DNA of 64,000 nt, from positions 1 through 64,000 of the forward strand of contig CACBFA010000002.1 in assembly GCA_902538525.1 (NCBI GenBank). The letters run 5' to 3'. The notes under the pieces were generated by a model. The model had not been told where the DNA came from, searched no databases, and saw only the letters and a program-made list of their open reading frames with translations. Of the stretch, positions 1 through 9,614 are shown in pieces. Position numbers and translations under genes: made by a program. The first letter of the stretch is position 1; every line of letters begins with the position of its first letter. The DNA is from an uncultured Pelagibacteraceae bacterium. Lineage in GTDB: Bacteria; Pseudomonadota; Alphaproteobacteria; Pelagibacterales; Pelagibacteraceae.

Positions 1-212
1 ATTTATGCATGCAAGAAGTGATTAGATATTTAAAAGATAACGAAAATAACTTAAGTGATGGAACCCACTTATTATTTGTAACTAAAAATATAGAGAGAAT
101 AGGTGATCATACAACCAACATTGCTGAGCAAGTATATTATTTAGTTAAGGGAGAATATCTAGAGGGTGATCGACCAAAAGGCACAGAACCTATTGTTACT
201 GGAGAAAAGTAA
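1..212 (+). CDS. phoU: Phosphate transport system regulator PhoU (C-terminal part, truncated by window edge)
   Basis: ERIGDHTTNIAEQVYYLVKGEY motif typical of PhoU; frame open to the window edge; directly upstream of phoB. Confidence 0.9.
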   Translation, partial: LCMQEVIRYLKDNENNLSDGTHLLFVTKNIERIGDHTTNIAEQVYYLVKGEYLEGDRPKGTEPIVTGEK

Positions 213-215
213 AAT

Positions 216-899
216 ATGTCGGCTCACATTTTTATAGCTGAGGACGAGGCTGCTATAATAACTCTACTAAAGTATAACCTTGAAAAAGAAGGTTACAAAG
301 TAAGTTTCTGTGAAAATGGTGAAGATGCGCTTAAACAAATTAAAGATAAGCTTCCTGACTTAATATTAATGGATTGGATGTTGCCCGATTTGTCAGGCGT
401 TGAAATATGTAAAAATTTAAAAAAAGACAAAAAGCATAATGACATACCAGTAATAATGTTAACAGCAAAAGGCGAGGAGGAGGACAAATTAAGAGCTTTT
501 GATACAGGTGCAGATGATTATGTAACAAAACCATTTAGTCAAAAAGAACTTAATGCAAGAATTAAATCTTTACTCAGAAGATCAAAACCACAATCCACCA
601 TTGATGTTGTTGAGTTTACAGATCTAAAAATAGATAGAATAACAAAAAGAGTTTATAGAAATAACATTGAAATATCTCTAGGACCTACAGAATTTAAATT
701 ATTAGATTTTTTTATCAAAAATCCAAAAAGGGTATATTCAAGAGAACAACTCTTAAACAATGTTTGGGGAGAAAATATTTACGTTGAAACTAGAACTGTC
801 GATGTGCATATCAGAAGATTAAGACAGGCTATTAATATAGATAATACTAAGCCTTTAATTAGAACTGTAAGATCAGCAGGTTATTCTTTAGAATCTTGA
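216..899 (+). CDS. phoB: Phosphate regulon response regulator PhoB (receiver + winged helix)
   Basis: Receiver domain (DLILMDWMLPDLSG, KPF) and OmpR/PhoB C-terminal domain (TVDVHIRRLRQAI...RTVRSAGYSLE). Confidence 0.93.
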   Translation: MSAHIFIAEDEAAIITLLKYNLEKEGYKVSFCENGEDALKQIKDKLPDLILMDWMLPDLSGVEICKNLKKDKKHNDIPVIMLTAKGEEEDKLRAFDTGADDYVTKPFSQKELNARIKSLLRRSKPQSTIDVVEFTDLKIDRITKRVYRNNIEISLGPTEFKLLDFFIKNPKRVYSREQLLNNVWGENIYVETRTVDVHIRRLRQAINIDNTKPLIRTVRSAGYSLES

Positions 900-1405
900 A
901 GGTCTTTAGGTCTAGTAAATTCTTTAATTAAACCATTTCCATCTAATTTATTCCATTCATTAAAATCAAAATAAATTTTTGCAAATGCCGATGTCGGAAA
1001 TTTGTAGTTTAATAATTTAAAATGGTTGTTGTTGTGATTTTTCGTCAGTGATCGTATTAGATTTCTAACAGTAGGTTCATGGTTAATTAAAAGCACTGAT
1101 TTATATTTTTTTGGTATTTTTTTTATTATATCTATAATTTTATCTTCACTTGATAAGTATAATTTTTTTGAAGAAATAATTTTTTTTGGTTTATCTATTT
1201 TTTTTAATAAAATTTTTAGGGTTTTCTTTGTTCTTTTTGATGATGAAAGTAATATGTAATCAAACTTATAATTGTTTTTAACAAAAAATTCACAAATCTT
1301 TTTTGCATTTTTCTCGCCACGCTTACTTAATGGTCTTTCATGATCATCAAGATTTGGGTGGTCCCAGCTAGATTTTGCATGACGCATAACGTATAATTTA
1401 AGCAT
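881..1405 (-). CDS. sixA: SixA-like phosphohistidine phosphatase (histidine phosphatase family)
   Basis: MLKLYVMRHAKSSWDHPNLDDHERPLSKRG: RHG motif family; start re-assigned from 1498 to the homologous Met at 1405. Confidence 0.8.
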   Translation of the reverse strand: MLKLYVMRHAKSSWDHPNLDDHERPLSKRGEKNAKKICEFFVKNNYKFDYILLSSSKRTKKTLKILLKKIDKPKKIISSKKLYLSSEDKIIDIIKKIPKKYKSVLLINHEPTVRNLIRSLTKNHNNNHFKLLNYKFPTSAFAKIYFDFNEWNKLDGNGLIKEFTRPKDLQDSKE

Positions 1406-1418
1406 AAATTTTAAATAT

Positions 1419-3569
1419 ATGACTGCATTAAAAAAACAAGATAAAGAAACACTAAAATCTAAATACATAAATAGAGAGCTGTCTTGGCTAAAATTCAACG
1501 ACAGAGTTCTTCTTGAGGCCCAAAATTTTGAAAATCCTCTTTATGAAAGAATTAAATTTTTATCTATAGCTGGATCAAATTTAGATGAATTTTTCATGGT
1601 TCGTGTTGCAGGTTTATATAGTCAAATCAAACAAGATGTAGATTCACTTAGTTCTGATGGTCTTACTCCTGATGAACAAATGAGTGAAGTTATTTTGGAA
1701 ACAAATAATCTTCTTAATAAACAAAATAAAATATTTAGAGATTTAATTCTTCAATTAAAAAAAGCAAATATAAGTATAGTTAAACCTGAAAATTTAAGTA
1801 AAACTGAACAAAAAAGATTATTTAAAATTTTTAATGAAGAAATTTACCCTCTGCTAACCCCATCAGCAATAGACCCAGCTCATCCCTTTCCATTTATTGC
1901 AAATCAAGGAAGAGCATTAGTTATGAGATTAAATAAGAAAAATAAAAAAAGGACTTTAAATGCAATAATAGTAATTCCAAAAGCTTTATCAAGATTTATT
2001 GAAATAGATGGAAATAAAAGTTTTAAAAAATTTTTAATTATAGATGATGTTATAAGTTTTTTTGCCTCTGAAATATTTCCCGATCATGATTTAGATAAAA
2101 AAATGTTATTTAGAGTTATAAGAGATAGTGATGTAGAAATTCAAGAGGAGGCCGAAGATTTAGTAAGATCTTTTGAATTGGCTTTAAAAAAAAGAAGAAC
2201 AGGTGATATAGTACGTTTAGAAATTTTAAAAAATAGTAATAATGACTTAATTAAGTTTATAACCAATAAGTTAAACGTAAAATCTGAATACATCTATGAA
2301 ATTGAAGGCATTGTTGGAATTCAAGATATAGACCAAGTTTGTAAAATTAAAAATTCTAAATTAAGATTTAAAAATTTTAATCCCAGGGAGGTTGAGAGAT
2401 TAAAGGAGTTTAATAATAATTTTTTTGATACTATAAAAAAAAAAGATTTAATAGTTCATCACCCTTTTGAAACATTTGATGCTGTCGTTGAGTTTTTAAA
2501 TCAAGCTGCATATGATAAAAAAGTTATAGCAATTAAACAAACTCTATACAGAACAACGTTAGACTCTCCAATTGTTAAAGCCTTAATAACAGCAGCTGAA
2601 AATGGAAAGACAGTAACCGCTTTAATAGAGATCAAAGCAAGATTTGATGAAGAAGCAAATATTCAACTTTCTAGAAGTTTAGAAAAGGCAGGAATTCAAA
2701 TAGTTTATGGTTTTGCAAAATATAAAACACATGCAAAATCATCTTTAATATTAAGAAAAGAGCAGGGAAAAATTCAAACTTATATACATCTAGGAACTGG
2801 CAATTATCACCCAGTTAATGCAAAAATTTATACAGACTTATCTTTATTTAGCTCTGATAAAAAAATAGCAACTGATGTGGAAAAATTTTTTAATTATGTA
2901 ACAGGTTATTCAAAACCACGAAATCTTAGTAAAATATCTATATCACCAATAAATCTTAGGGAAACTTTGAACAAATGTATTGCTAACGAGATAGCAAATG
3001 TCAAAAAAGGTAAAAACGCTGAAATATGGGCTAAAATGAATTCCTTAGTAGATCCAGTGATAATTGATAAATTTTACGAAGCTTCAAATGCTGGAGTAAA
3101 GATATTTTTATTTGTAAGAGGTGTTTGTTGTTTAAGACCTGGAGTTAAAGATAAATCTGAAAATATAATAGTTAAAAGCATGATTGGAAGATTTTTGGAA
3201 CACTCAAGAATTTATTGTTTTGCAAATGGAAAAACAATGCCTAGTAGAGATGCAAAAGTTTTTATTTCATCAGCAGATTTAATGCCAAGAAATTTAAATC
3301 GAAGAGTAGAACTTCTAGTTCCAATTGAAAACCAAACAGTCCACGAACAAGTTCTTGATCAAATTATGTTAGCTAATTATTTAGATAAAAAACAAAGTTG
3401 GGAACTTGATGCTAGTGGAAATTATAAAAAAATTAAATATAGTGAAAATGATTCTTTTTCAGCCCATGATTATTTTATGAATAATCCTAGTTTATCTGGA
3501 AGAGGTAAAGCTAAATTAAAAATGAAACCAAAAAAATTAAATTTAAGATTAATTAAAAGTGGAAATTAA
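1419..3569 (+). CDS. ppk1: Polyphosphate kinase 1
   Basis: INRELSWLKFNDRVLLEA...SNLDEFFMVRVAGL...HLGTGNYHPVNAKIYTDLSL. Confidence 0.96.
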   Translation: MTALKKQDKETLKSKYINRELSWLKFNDRVLLEAQNFENPLYERIKFLSIAGSNLDEFFMVRVAGLYSQIKQDVDSLSSDGLTPDEQMSEVILETNNLLNKQNKIFRDLILQLKKANISIVKPENLSKTEQKRLFKIFNEEIYPLLTPSAIDPAHPFPFIANQGRALVMRLNKKNKKRTLNAIIVIPKALSRFIEIDGNKSFKKFLIIDDVISFFASEIFPDHDLDKKMLFRVIRDSDVEIQEEAEDLVRSFELALKKRRTGDIVRLEILKNSNNDLIKFITNKLNVKSEYIYEIEGIVGIQDIDQVCKIKNSKLRFKNFNPREVERLKEFNNNFFDTIKKKDLIVHHPFETFDAVVEFLNQAAYDKKVIAIKQTLYRTTLDSPIVKALITAAENGKTVTALIEIKARFDEEANIQLSRSLEKAGIQIVYGFAKYKTHAKSSLILRKEQGKIQTYIHLGTGNYHPVNAKIYTDLSLFSSDKKIATDVEKFFNYVTGYSKPRNLSKISISPINLRETLNKCIANEIANVKKGKNAEIWAKMNSLVDPVIIDKFYEASNAGVKIFLFVRGVCCLRPGVKDKSENIIVKSMIGRFLEHSRIYCFANGKTMPSRDAKVFISSADLMPRNLNRRVELLVPIENQTVHEQVLDQIMLANYLDKKQSWELDASGNYKKIKYSENDSFSAHDYFMNNPSLSGRGKAKLKMKPKKLNLRLIKSGN

Positions 3570-5070
3570 AGTTTTAAAAAATAATCAAAATTTGAAATTA
3601 AAACCTGCTAAATTAGCAGTAATTGATATAGGTTCCAATTCTATCAGGATGTTAATCTATGAAGATTTTAACTCATCTCGTGTGCCTTTTTTCAATGAAA
3701 AAGCCGTTTGTGAACTTGGTAAAAATTTAGATAAGTCAAGAAAACTTCATAAATCTGGTGTGGATTATGCCCAAAAAGTATTGAAGAGATTTTCAGAAAT
3801 TTTAAATGTTTCCAAAATTGTTAATTTAAAAATAATAGCAACTGCTGTTTTAAGAGAAGCAACAGATGCAAAACCCTTTGTTGAATACGTAGAAAACCTT
3901 TTTAAAAAAAAAATAGAAATCTTAAGTGGAGAGGAAGAAGCAATTTGTTCAGCAGAGGGTGTAAAAATTGGATTTGATAATGTAGATGGGTTAGTTGCTG
4001 ATCTTGGTGGAGGTAGTTTAGAATTAGCTCGAGTTGAAAATGGTTTGATTACTAATAAAACATCTTTACCCTTAGGTGTTTTAAGACTACTTAATAATCC
4101 AATTGTAAAAAAGAGAAACCTTTCTAAGTATATAAAACAACTTTTGAGAGATGAGAAATGGTTATCTAAAAAAAAATTTGAAAATTTGTATTTAGTTGGG
4201 GGAACATGGAGAGCTTTATTTAAACTTCATCTGTTTCAAAATAAACATCCTGTCCATATAATTCATCAGTATTCAGTAAATTATGAAACTATATCATCAT
4301 TTGTAGAAAAAATAGCATCGTTTAATAAAACAAAACTAAAAACAGTTGAATATATATCTAAATCTAGAACACCTTATCTACCATATAGCTCTATTATTTT
4401 AGATGAGATCATGAAAGTCACAAATCCAAAAAACATAATTTGTTCTATAAGCGGTATTAGAGAGGGATCTCTAGCAAAAGATTACTTTAAAAATATTGAT
4501 AACTCTCAAGTTTTTGAAAAATCATTAGAATATATTTCGAAGAAGAGAGGTGATTTGGGATTAACCTACAAAAAGTATCATGAATTTATCAAACCTGTAT
4601 TTGATGGTAATGAACATTTTGATGAAAAATTGCTTAATTTAGCTTGTGTTTTAAGTCATATGGATTGGGGACTAGGTGCTTTTCAAAAGGCAGAATTAGT
4701 TTTTCAAGAAACATTAAATACCCCTTTATTGAGACTTTCACATAAAGAAAGAATTCAAATAGCTCTTTCATGTTATTGGAGGTACTGCAGTATTAAATAC
4801 AATCCAAAAATAGAATATTTAACTTTTTTAAATAATAATGAAATTTTTTCTAGTAAACAAGTTGGTGCAGCCTTAAGATTTGCACACTCACTTACATCTA
4901 TTTCAACTATCTTCTTAGAGGAATTTAAATTGTATAAAAGAGGTAACTCTGTATTTTTAAAAATTCCAGCTCAACACCAAGAAATAATTTCTAAACAAGT
5001 TACAAAAAGATTTAAAGCTCTTGCGCGAGAATTATTTTTAGAGCCGAGAGTAATTTACTCAAATAATTAA
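3559..5070 (+). CDS. ppx: Exopolyphosphatase Ppx/GppA family (GTG start, overlaps ppk)
   Basis: AVIDIGSNSIRMLIYE...LVADLGGGSLELARV; follows ppk. Confidence 0.92.
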   Translation: MEIKVLKNNQNLKLKPAKLAVIDIGSNSIRMLIYEDFNSSRVPFFNEKAVCELGKNLDKSRKLHKSGVDYAQKVLKRFSEILNVSKIVNLKIIATAVLREATDAKPFVEYVENLFKKKIEILSGEEEAICSAEGVKIGFDNVDGLVADLGGGSLELARVENGLITNKTSLPLGVLRLLNNPIVKKRNLSKYIKQLLRDEKWLSKKKFENLYLVGGTWRALFKLHLFQNKHPVHIIHQYSVNYETISSFVEKIASFNKTKLKTVEYISKSRTPYLPYSSIILDEIMKVTNPKNIICSISGIREGSLAKDYFKNIDNSQVFEKSLEYISKKRGDLGLTYKKYHEFIKPVFDGNEHFDEKLLNLACVLSHMDWGLGAFQKAELVFQETLNTPLLRLSHKERIQIALSCYWRYCSIKYNPKIEYLTFLNNNEIFSSKQVGAALRFAHSLTSISTIFLEEFKLYKRGNSVFLKIPAQHQEIISKQVTKRFKALARELFLEPRVIYSNN

Positions 5071-5202
5071 AATTTAATTTAATCTATTACAACTTACAGG
5101 TTAGTGATTTTTCTTCTTTAATATATTTTTAATTTTATTGAAACATATCTTTAATCCAAATGTAATATTCTTCTGTGATTAAATTGTAAACATTAAACCC
5201 CT

Positions 5203-5236
5203 GAAATACGCTCGGTATTATTATTGAGCGTATTTC
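5203..5236. terminator. Hairpin terminator-like inverted repeat: GAAATACGCTC-N12-GAGCGTATTTC
   Basis: Perfect 11-bp inverted repeat with a T-rich tract downstream on the + strand (TTTTTAT), after ppx. Confidence 0.7.
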
Positions 5237-5361
5237 TTTTTATAAAACAAATACATTCCTATATGAGATGCATTGTTAAATTTACCATTCTCAATTAATT
5301 TAATTATTTGTTGAGTGGAAACTATATGGATTTTAATTCCTTTTTCAGGCTTTGAAATTTT
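5221..5361 (-). pseudogene. C-terminal NUDIX-hydrolase-like fragment, in frame after the aquaporin TGA stop
   Basis: Minus-strand translation after the stop: KISKPEKGIKIHIVSTQQIIKLIENGKFNNASHIGMYLFYKKKYAQ*; resembles the C-terminal end of ADP-ribose pyrophosphatase type NUDIX proteins; no NUDIX box present. Confidence 0.4.
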
Positions 5362-6021
5362 TCAATCTTTTTCTAAGAATAATTTTTTTGCAATATAAAC
5401 AGCAATTAACATGCCAATTAATTCAGCAGCTATATAATAAGGAGTGTTTAAATAACTTATACCAGTAAACGACTCTGTGAATGTTCTTGCTATTGTTACA
5501 GCAGGATTTGCAAAAGAAGTTGAAGAGGTAAACCAATAACCAGCAGTGATATATAAACCTACTGATCCAGCAACAGCTAATTTACCTGATTTCATTGAAC
5601 CAAAAATAATTAAAATAAGACCCAACGTAGCAACTATTTCAGAAGTAAAAATATAAATCCCATTCCTCGACTTTGTTGATAATTCAAAAACCTGGTGTTC
5701 AAAAAAGAAATTAGCTAATGCTACACCTAGTAAACATCCAAGTATCTGAGCAGAAATATAAAAGGGTAAAAGGTTTTTTTTTAACTTTCCTGTAATTGTC
5801 ATAGCAATACTTACAAATGGATTGAAATGAGCCCCAGATACATCAGCAAATACTGTTATTAGCACAAACAATCCAGCTCCTGTTGCCAATGTGTTGGCTA
5901 TTAGCATTACTGCTATATCATTAGTTAGATTTTCTGCCATTAAACCTGATCCAACTATGATCATGACCAGAAAGCAACTTCCAATAAACTCTGAAAGAAA
6001 ATATCTATTTTTATTTTTCAT
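5362..6021 (-). CDS. MIP-family aquaporin (AqpS/AqpZ type, arsenic-associated)
   Basis: GAHFNPFVSIAMTITGK and SFANPAVTIARTFT (two NPA-type boxes); directly downstream of arsC. Confidence 0.88.
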   Translation of the reverse strand: MKNKNRYFLSEFIGSCFLVMIIVGSGLMAENLTNDIAVMLIANTLATGAGLFVLITVFADVSGAHFNPFVSIAMTITGKLKKNLLPFYISAQILGCLLGVALANFFFEHQVFELSTKSRNGIYIFTSEIVATLGLILIIFGSMKSGKLAVAGSVGLYITAGYWFTSSTSFANPAVTIARTFTESFTGISYLNTPYYIAAELIGMLIAVYIAKKLFLEKD

Positions 6022-6442
6022 CTATCCAATCTTTAATTTTATTACTTATAATATTGAAAGTTTTTCTAATGATTATTTGCTTTTCTTCGTCATTTGCATT
6101 TTGAAGTTTAGCTACCGGATCTTCTATATCCCAATGTATAATTTGGTTTTTATCAGGCCAAATAGGACATACCTCATTATTTGCGTTGTTGCATACTGTT
6201 ATTACATGATCCATTTTTAATTCTTTATTGATAAATTCTTCAAAGTTTTTAGAACTATAATTAGTTAGATCATAACTTTTATTTTTTTCTAAAAAACTTT
6301 TAACATCTTCATTGATTTTTCCAGATGGATTACTACCAGCACTGAAAGCATTAAATTTATTTGAGTATTCGTTATTAATAATACTCTCAGCAATAATGCT
6401 TCTCGCTGAATTTCCTGTGCATACAAATAAAATATTTTTCAT
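6011..6442 (-). CDS. arsC: Arsenate reductase, low-molecular-weight phosphatase family
   Basis: NILFVCTGNSARSIIAE (CX5R loop), VITVCNNANNEVCPIWP. Confidence 0.88.
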   Translation of the reverse strand: MKNILFVCTGNSARSIIAESIINNEYSNKFNAFSAGSNPSGKINEDVKSFLEKNKSYDLTNYSSKNFEEFINKELKMDHVITVCNNANNEVCPIWPDKNQIIHWDIEDPVAKLQNANDEEKQIIIRKTFNIISNKIKDWIDEK

Positions 6443-6663
6443 TAAAAAATAATTTTATAAATACCAATTACAAATAATGGAATTTGTAATCCAAAATTAG
6501 TTAATATGGCCTTATCTTTTAATAAAAAACCCGATATTGTCCATCCAACTACACCAAGACCATGAAAATATATATTAATTGGATATATATTTAAATTTGT
6601 AAGCAATATTCCGGTTAAGACTAAAAACGTACTTATCCATTTGAGATATTTTTTTAAAAACAT
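6442..6663 (-). CDS. Small membrane protein
   Basis: 73-aa hydrophobic ORF abutting arsC. Confidence 0.6.
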   Translation of the reverse strand: MFLKKYLKWISTFLVLTGILLTNLNIYPINIYFHGLGVVGWTISGFLLKDKAILTNFGLQIPLFVIGIYKIIF

Positions 6664-6721
6664 AAAACTCCTTTCTCTATACTTATGACAGTTATGTTAA
6701 AGATTTATTAAAATTATTATT

Positions 6722-7060
6722 TTATATTAAATTGATTATGTATCTATGGATAAAATATCCTCCGATTAGCAATATTAAACCTGTAATATAAATTATAAAA
6801 AAATTCATATTAAAAGATTTTGCAAAAAAGAAGGGTACAAAGAATAAATAACTTGCTGGTACTGCAATAAATATACTTTTTGTAAACATTACTGTTTTCT
6901 CTGTATCATTGTGCTCATAATACGAAAATAGTATCGCTATTAGTGATACCAACGGTAATGCAATAATAAATCCAGCGAGCTTAGGATTTTGACCAGCCAA
7001 CCAACTTGAAAAAGCAACAATTAAACCTGCTGCTACAACTTTAAAAATAAAAAATAACAT
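6722..7060 (-). CDS. Small integral membrane protein (DUF3147-like)
   Basis: 112 aa, about 4 TM segments, in the minus-strand cluster. Confidence 0.6.
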   Translation of the reverse strand: MLFFIFKVVAAGLIVAFSSWLAGQNPKLAGFIIALPLVSLIAILFSYYEHNDTEKTVMFTKSIFIAVPASYLFFVPFFFAKSFNMNFFIIYITGLILLIGGYFIHRYIINLI

Positions 7061-7066
7061 CTGTTT

Positions 7067-7618
7067 TTAGCTTGTTGCAAATTCTTTAATTTTCTCAAAA
7101 CTGAAGTGATCGGCTATATCTTTCTTGGCGTAGTATACTTCATCAACTGTGCCTTGTTCGTTTATCAAAACATCTGTAACAGCTATATCAAAATGACCTT
7201 TAATTTTTAAAGGAATATATCCCTTTAACATTGCAGGTATTATTTTATGAGATTTAAATAGCATTGCAGATAATGTTTTCATCATTGATCTTTCAATTTC
7301 ATATTTTTGAAAATATTTAAAATCTTCATCGGCCAGTACAGTAAAAGGTAAATTGTTATGTTTTTTCATATATGACCTTAAATTATCAACCGGCGAGTGA
7401 AATATTGCAACATGTGTAAAATTATTTCCTAACTCATTAAATCTTTTATTAATTTCGTTTAATCTAAGATTGCAAAAACTACATCCAGCTATTCTGTAAA
7501 AAGTTAAAAGAACTTTCTTTCCATGTGTTTCTGATAAATTAAATGTAGACCCGTCATCTCTTGGAAGTGTAATTTCTTCTATTTTATCTCCTTTGGAGAT
7601 CTTCATTTGATAGAGCAT
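7067..7618 (-). CDS. Peroxiredoxin / AhpC-TSA-like family protein
   Basis: ITLPRDDGSTFNLSETHGKKVLLTFYRIAGCSFCNLRLNEI: thioredoxin fold with CxxC-like site. Confidence 0.8.
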   Translation of the reverse strand: MLYQMKISKGDKIEEITLPRDDGSTFNLSETHGKKVLLTFYRIAGCSFCNLRLNEINKRFNELGNNFTHVAIFHSPVDNLRSYMKKHNNLPFTVLADEDFKYFQKYEIERSMMKTLSAMLFKSHKIIPAMLKGYIPLKIKGHFDIAVTDVLINEQGTVDEVYYAKKDIADHFSFEKIKEFATS

Positions 7619-8001
7619 TTTTTACAAAGCCCAAAGAATTCAAGATTATATTTATTGAATTTCATACCCGCTTTGTCTTGAAAATTTTTTAAATATTTTG
7701 AAAGTTTGCTGTCACTAATTTCACTTACTTCTTCACAGCTTTCACATATTGAAAATGCTGTTGCCTTTGAGATCTGACAATTTGAATTTTTACATGCAAC
7801 GAAAGCATTTCTACTTTCAATTTTGTGAATTTTTCCAATTTCAACCAATTTATCAAGCGCTCTATAAACTTGAAGAGGGGCTTTAATACCTTTTTTTTGC
7901 ACATTATGTAAAATTGAATAAGCTTTTATGGGCTCATTTACTTTTTCAATGTAATCAAGAACTATTTGTTGATTTTTTGATAGTGTTTCCTGTTTAAGCA
8001 T
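7603..8001 (-). CDS. zur: Fur-family transcriptional regulator (Zur candidate)
   Basis: Fur-like winged helix (APLQVYRALDKLVEIGKIHKIESRNAFVAC), Cys pairs CESC and CKKC; adjacent to znuBCA. Confidence 0.78.
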   Translation of the reverse strand: MLKQETLSKNQQIVLDYIEKVNEPIKAYSILHNVQKKGIKAPLQVYRALDKLVEIGKIHKIESRNAFVACKNSNCQISKATAFSICESCEEVSEISDSKLSKYLKNFQDKAGMKFNKYNLEFFGLCKKCSIK

Positions 8002-8025
8002 AGTTTTTCTTTTATCAATTTCCCA

Positions 8026-8829
8026 TTAGTTTTTCAATTGTATCGTCTGTTTAATTTTAAATAGAGATATTACAAATAATAATAACGCTGCAGCAATGAT
8101 AGATGGACCCGAAGGAGTATTGAATTGCAATGAAGAAAATAAACCCATGATTACTGATAATAATCCTCCACATATAGAAAAAATTACCATCTTTTTGGGA
8201 GTATCTGATATGTTACGAGCCATAGCCGTTGGTATAATTAACATCCCAGTTATTAATAAAAGTCCTACAATTTTTATAGAAATTGCAATTATTGCTGCCA
8301 TTAAAATAGTAAATATTGCTTTTGCTCTATCAGGATTTAATCCTTCTGCTTCTGCAAGTTCATAATTTACTGTTGAAGCAAATAAAGGTTTCCAAATTAT
8401 TTTTAATACAATTAAAATTATTGCTCCTCCTCCCCATATAATTATCAAATCATCAACATTAACAGCTAATATGTCTCCAAATAATAGTCCCATGACATCA
8501 AATCTTATAAATGAGAGAAAACCAATTACCACTAAGCCAACTGCTAATGCTGAGTGAGCTAAAAGACCAAGTAAAGCATCACCGGGCAAATTAGTATTTT
8601 TTTCAAGTTTAACTAATATGATTGCTATTACTGATGAAATGATAAATATCGAAATTGCTATATTAATTTCGAATGCCAATGCCATTGTAACACCAAGTAA
8701 TGCTGAATGTGCTAATGTATCTCCGAAATAAGATAATCTTCTCCAAACTACAAAGCAGCCCAAAGGACCTGTTACAAAAGCAACACCTATACCAGCAATT
8801 AAAGCTCTTATAAAAAAATCATCAAACAT
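8026..8829 (-). CDS. znuB: Zinc ABC transporter permease ZnuB
   Basis: ABC-3 family: GPLGCFVVWRRLSYFGDTLAHSALLGV. Confidence 0.92.
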   Translation of the reverse strand: MFDDFFIRALIAGIGVAFVTGPLGCFVVWRRLSYFGDTLAHSALLGVTMALAFEINIAISIFIISSVIAIILVKLEKNTNLPGDALLGLLAHSALAVGLVVIGFLSFIRFDVMGLLFGDILAVNVDDLIIIWGGGAIILIVLKIIWKPLFASTVNYELAEAEGLNPDRAKAIFTILMAAIIAISIKIVGLLLITGMLIIPTAMARNISDTPKKMVIFSICGGLLSVIMGLFSSLQFNTPSGPSIIAAALLLFVISLFKIKQTIQLKN

Positions 8830-9576
8830 TTAATTTTTTTTTATATCTCCATCATTTGAATGAACATGATCATGCTTATGTTCATATATAGAAAGAGTTT
8901 GTGAAGCTTGTTCGCCAAATAACAGTTTATACTCATTATTCATTGCAACGTCTTTTGGTGTTCCTGAACAACACACGTGGCCATTTAGACAAATCACATG
9001 ATCTGTTGCTGTCATAACAGTATGCAAATCATGAGAAATTAATAAAATTCCACAATTTAATTTATCTGCTATTTCTTTTATTAATTTATACAATGCAATC
9101 TCCCCAGTAAAATCAACTCCTTGAACCGGCTCATCCAATACTAAAAGATCAGGTTTTTTTGAAACTGCTCTTGCAAGAAGCACTCTTTGAAATTCTCCAC
9201 CAGATAAATTTCCTAAATTCTGGTTTTTAAGATGATCTGCACCCGTTAATTTTAAAGCTTCATTTATTTTTTCTTCATCGAGTTCATCTGTTAAAACCAT
9301 AAAATCACTCACTTTAAGTGGCAATGTCCAGTCAATTGAAATCTTTTGAGGAACATATCCAATTTTATCAGTAAATTTTTCTACATTGCCTTCTATATTC
9401 TTATGAAGTCCTATCGCAATTTTTGCAGTTGTGCTTTTGCCAGAACCATTTGGCCCAATTAATGTTACTATCTTTCTTCTTTCAACAATTAAAGAAACGC
9501 CTTTTACAAGCCATTTATTCCGTTGTTTTAATCCAACTTCAGTTAATTTTACTAATACATTGTTCTCAATTGTCAT
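8830..9576 (-). CDS. znuC: Zinc ABC transporter ATPase ZnuC
   Basis: GPNGSGKST Walker A, LSGGEFQRVLLARA, LLVLDEPVQGVD; adjacent to znuB. Confidence 0.92.
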   Translation of the reverse strand: MTIENNVLVKLTEVGLKQRNKWLVKGVSLIVERRKIVTLIGPNGSGKSTTAKIAIGLHKNIEGNVEKFTDKIGYVPQKISIDWTLPLKVSDFMVLTDELDEEKINEALKLTGADHLKNQNLGNLSGGEFQRVLLARAVSKKPDLLVLDEPVQGVDFTGEIALYKLIKEIADKLNCGILLISHDLHTVMTATDHVICLNGHVCCSGTPKDVAMNNEYKLLFGEQASQTLSIYEHKHDHVHSNDGDIKKN

Positions 9577-9596
9577 TTATTACCTTGACTTATTAA

Positions 9597-9611
9597 TGTT
9601 ATATTATTACA
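9597..9611. promoter_or_regulatory. Zur-box-like site 1 (TGTTATATTATTACA)
   Basis: 15-bp near-palindrome, one mismatch from site 2; in the znuC/znuA divergent intergenic region. Confidence 0.65.
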
Positions 9612-9614
9612 CAA

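Noticed and set aside
293-534. Antisense ORFs opposite phoB (64 aa each)
   Set aside because: Overlap a strongly supported gene; low-complexity antisense frames without recognisable motifs.
5891-6220. 109-aa plus-strand ORF opposite aquaporin/arsC
   Set aside because: Fully antisense to two well-supported genes.
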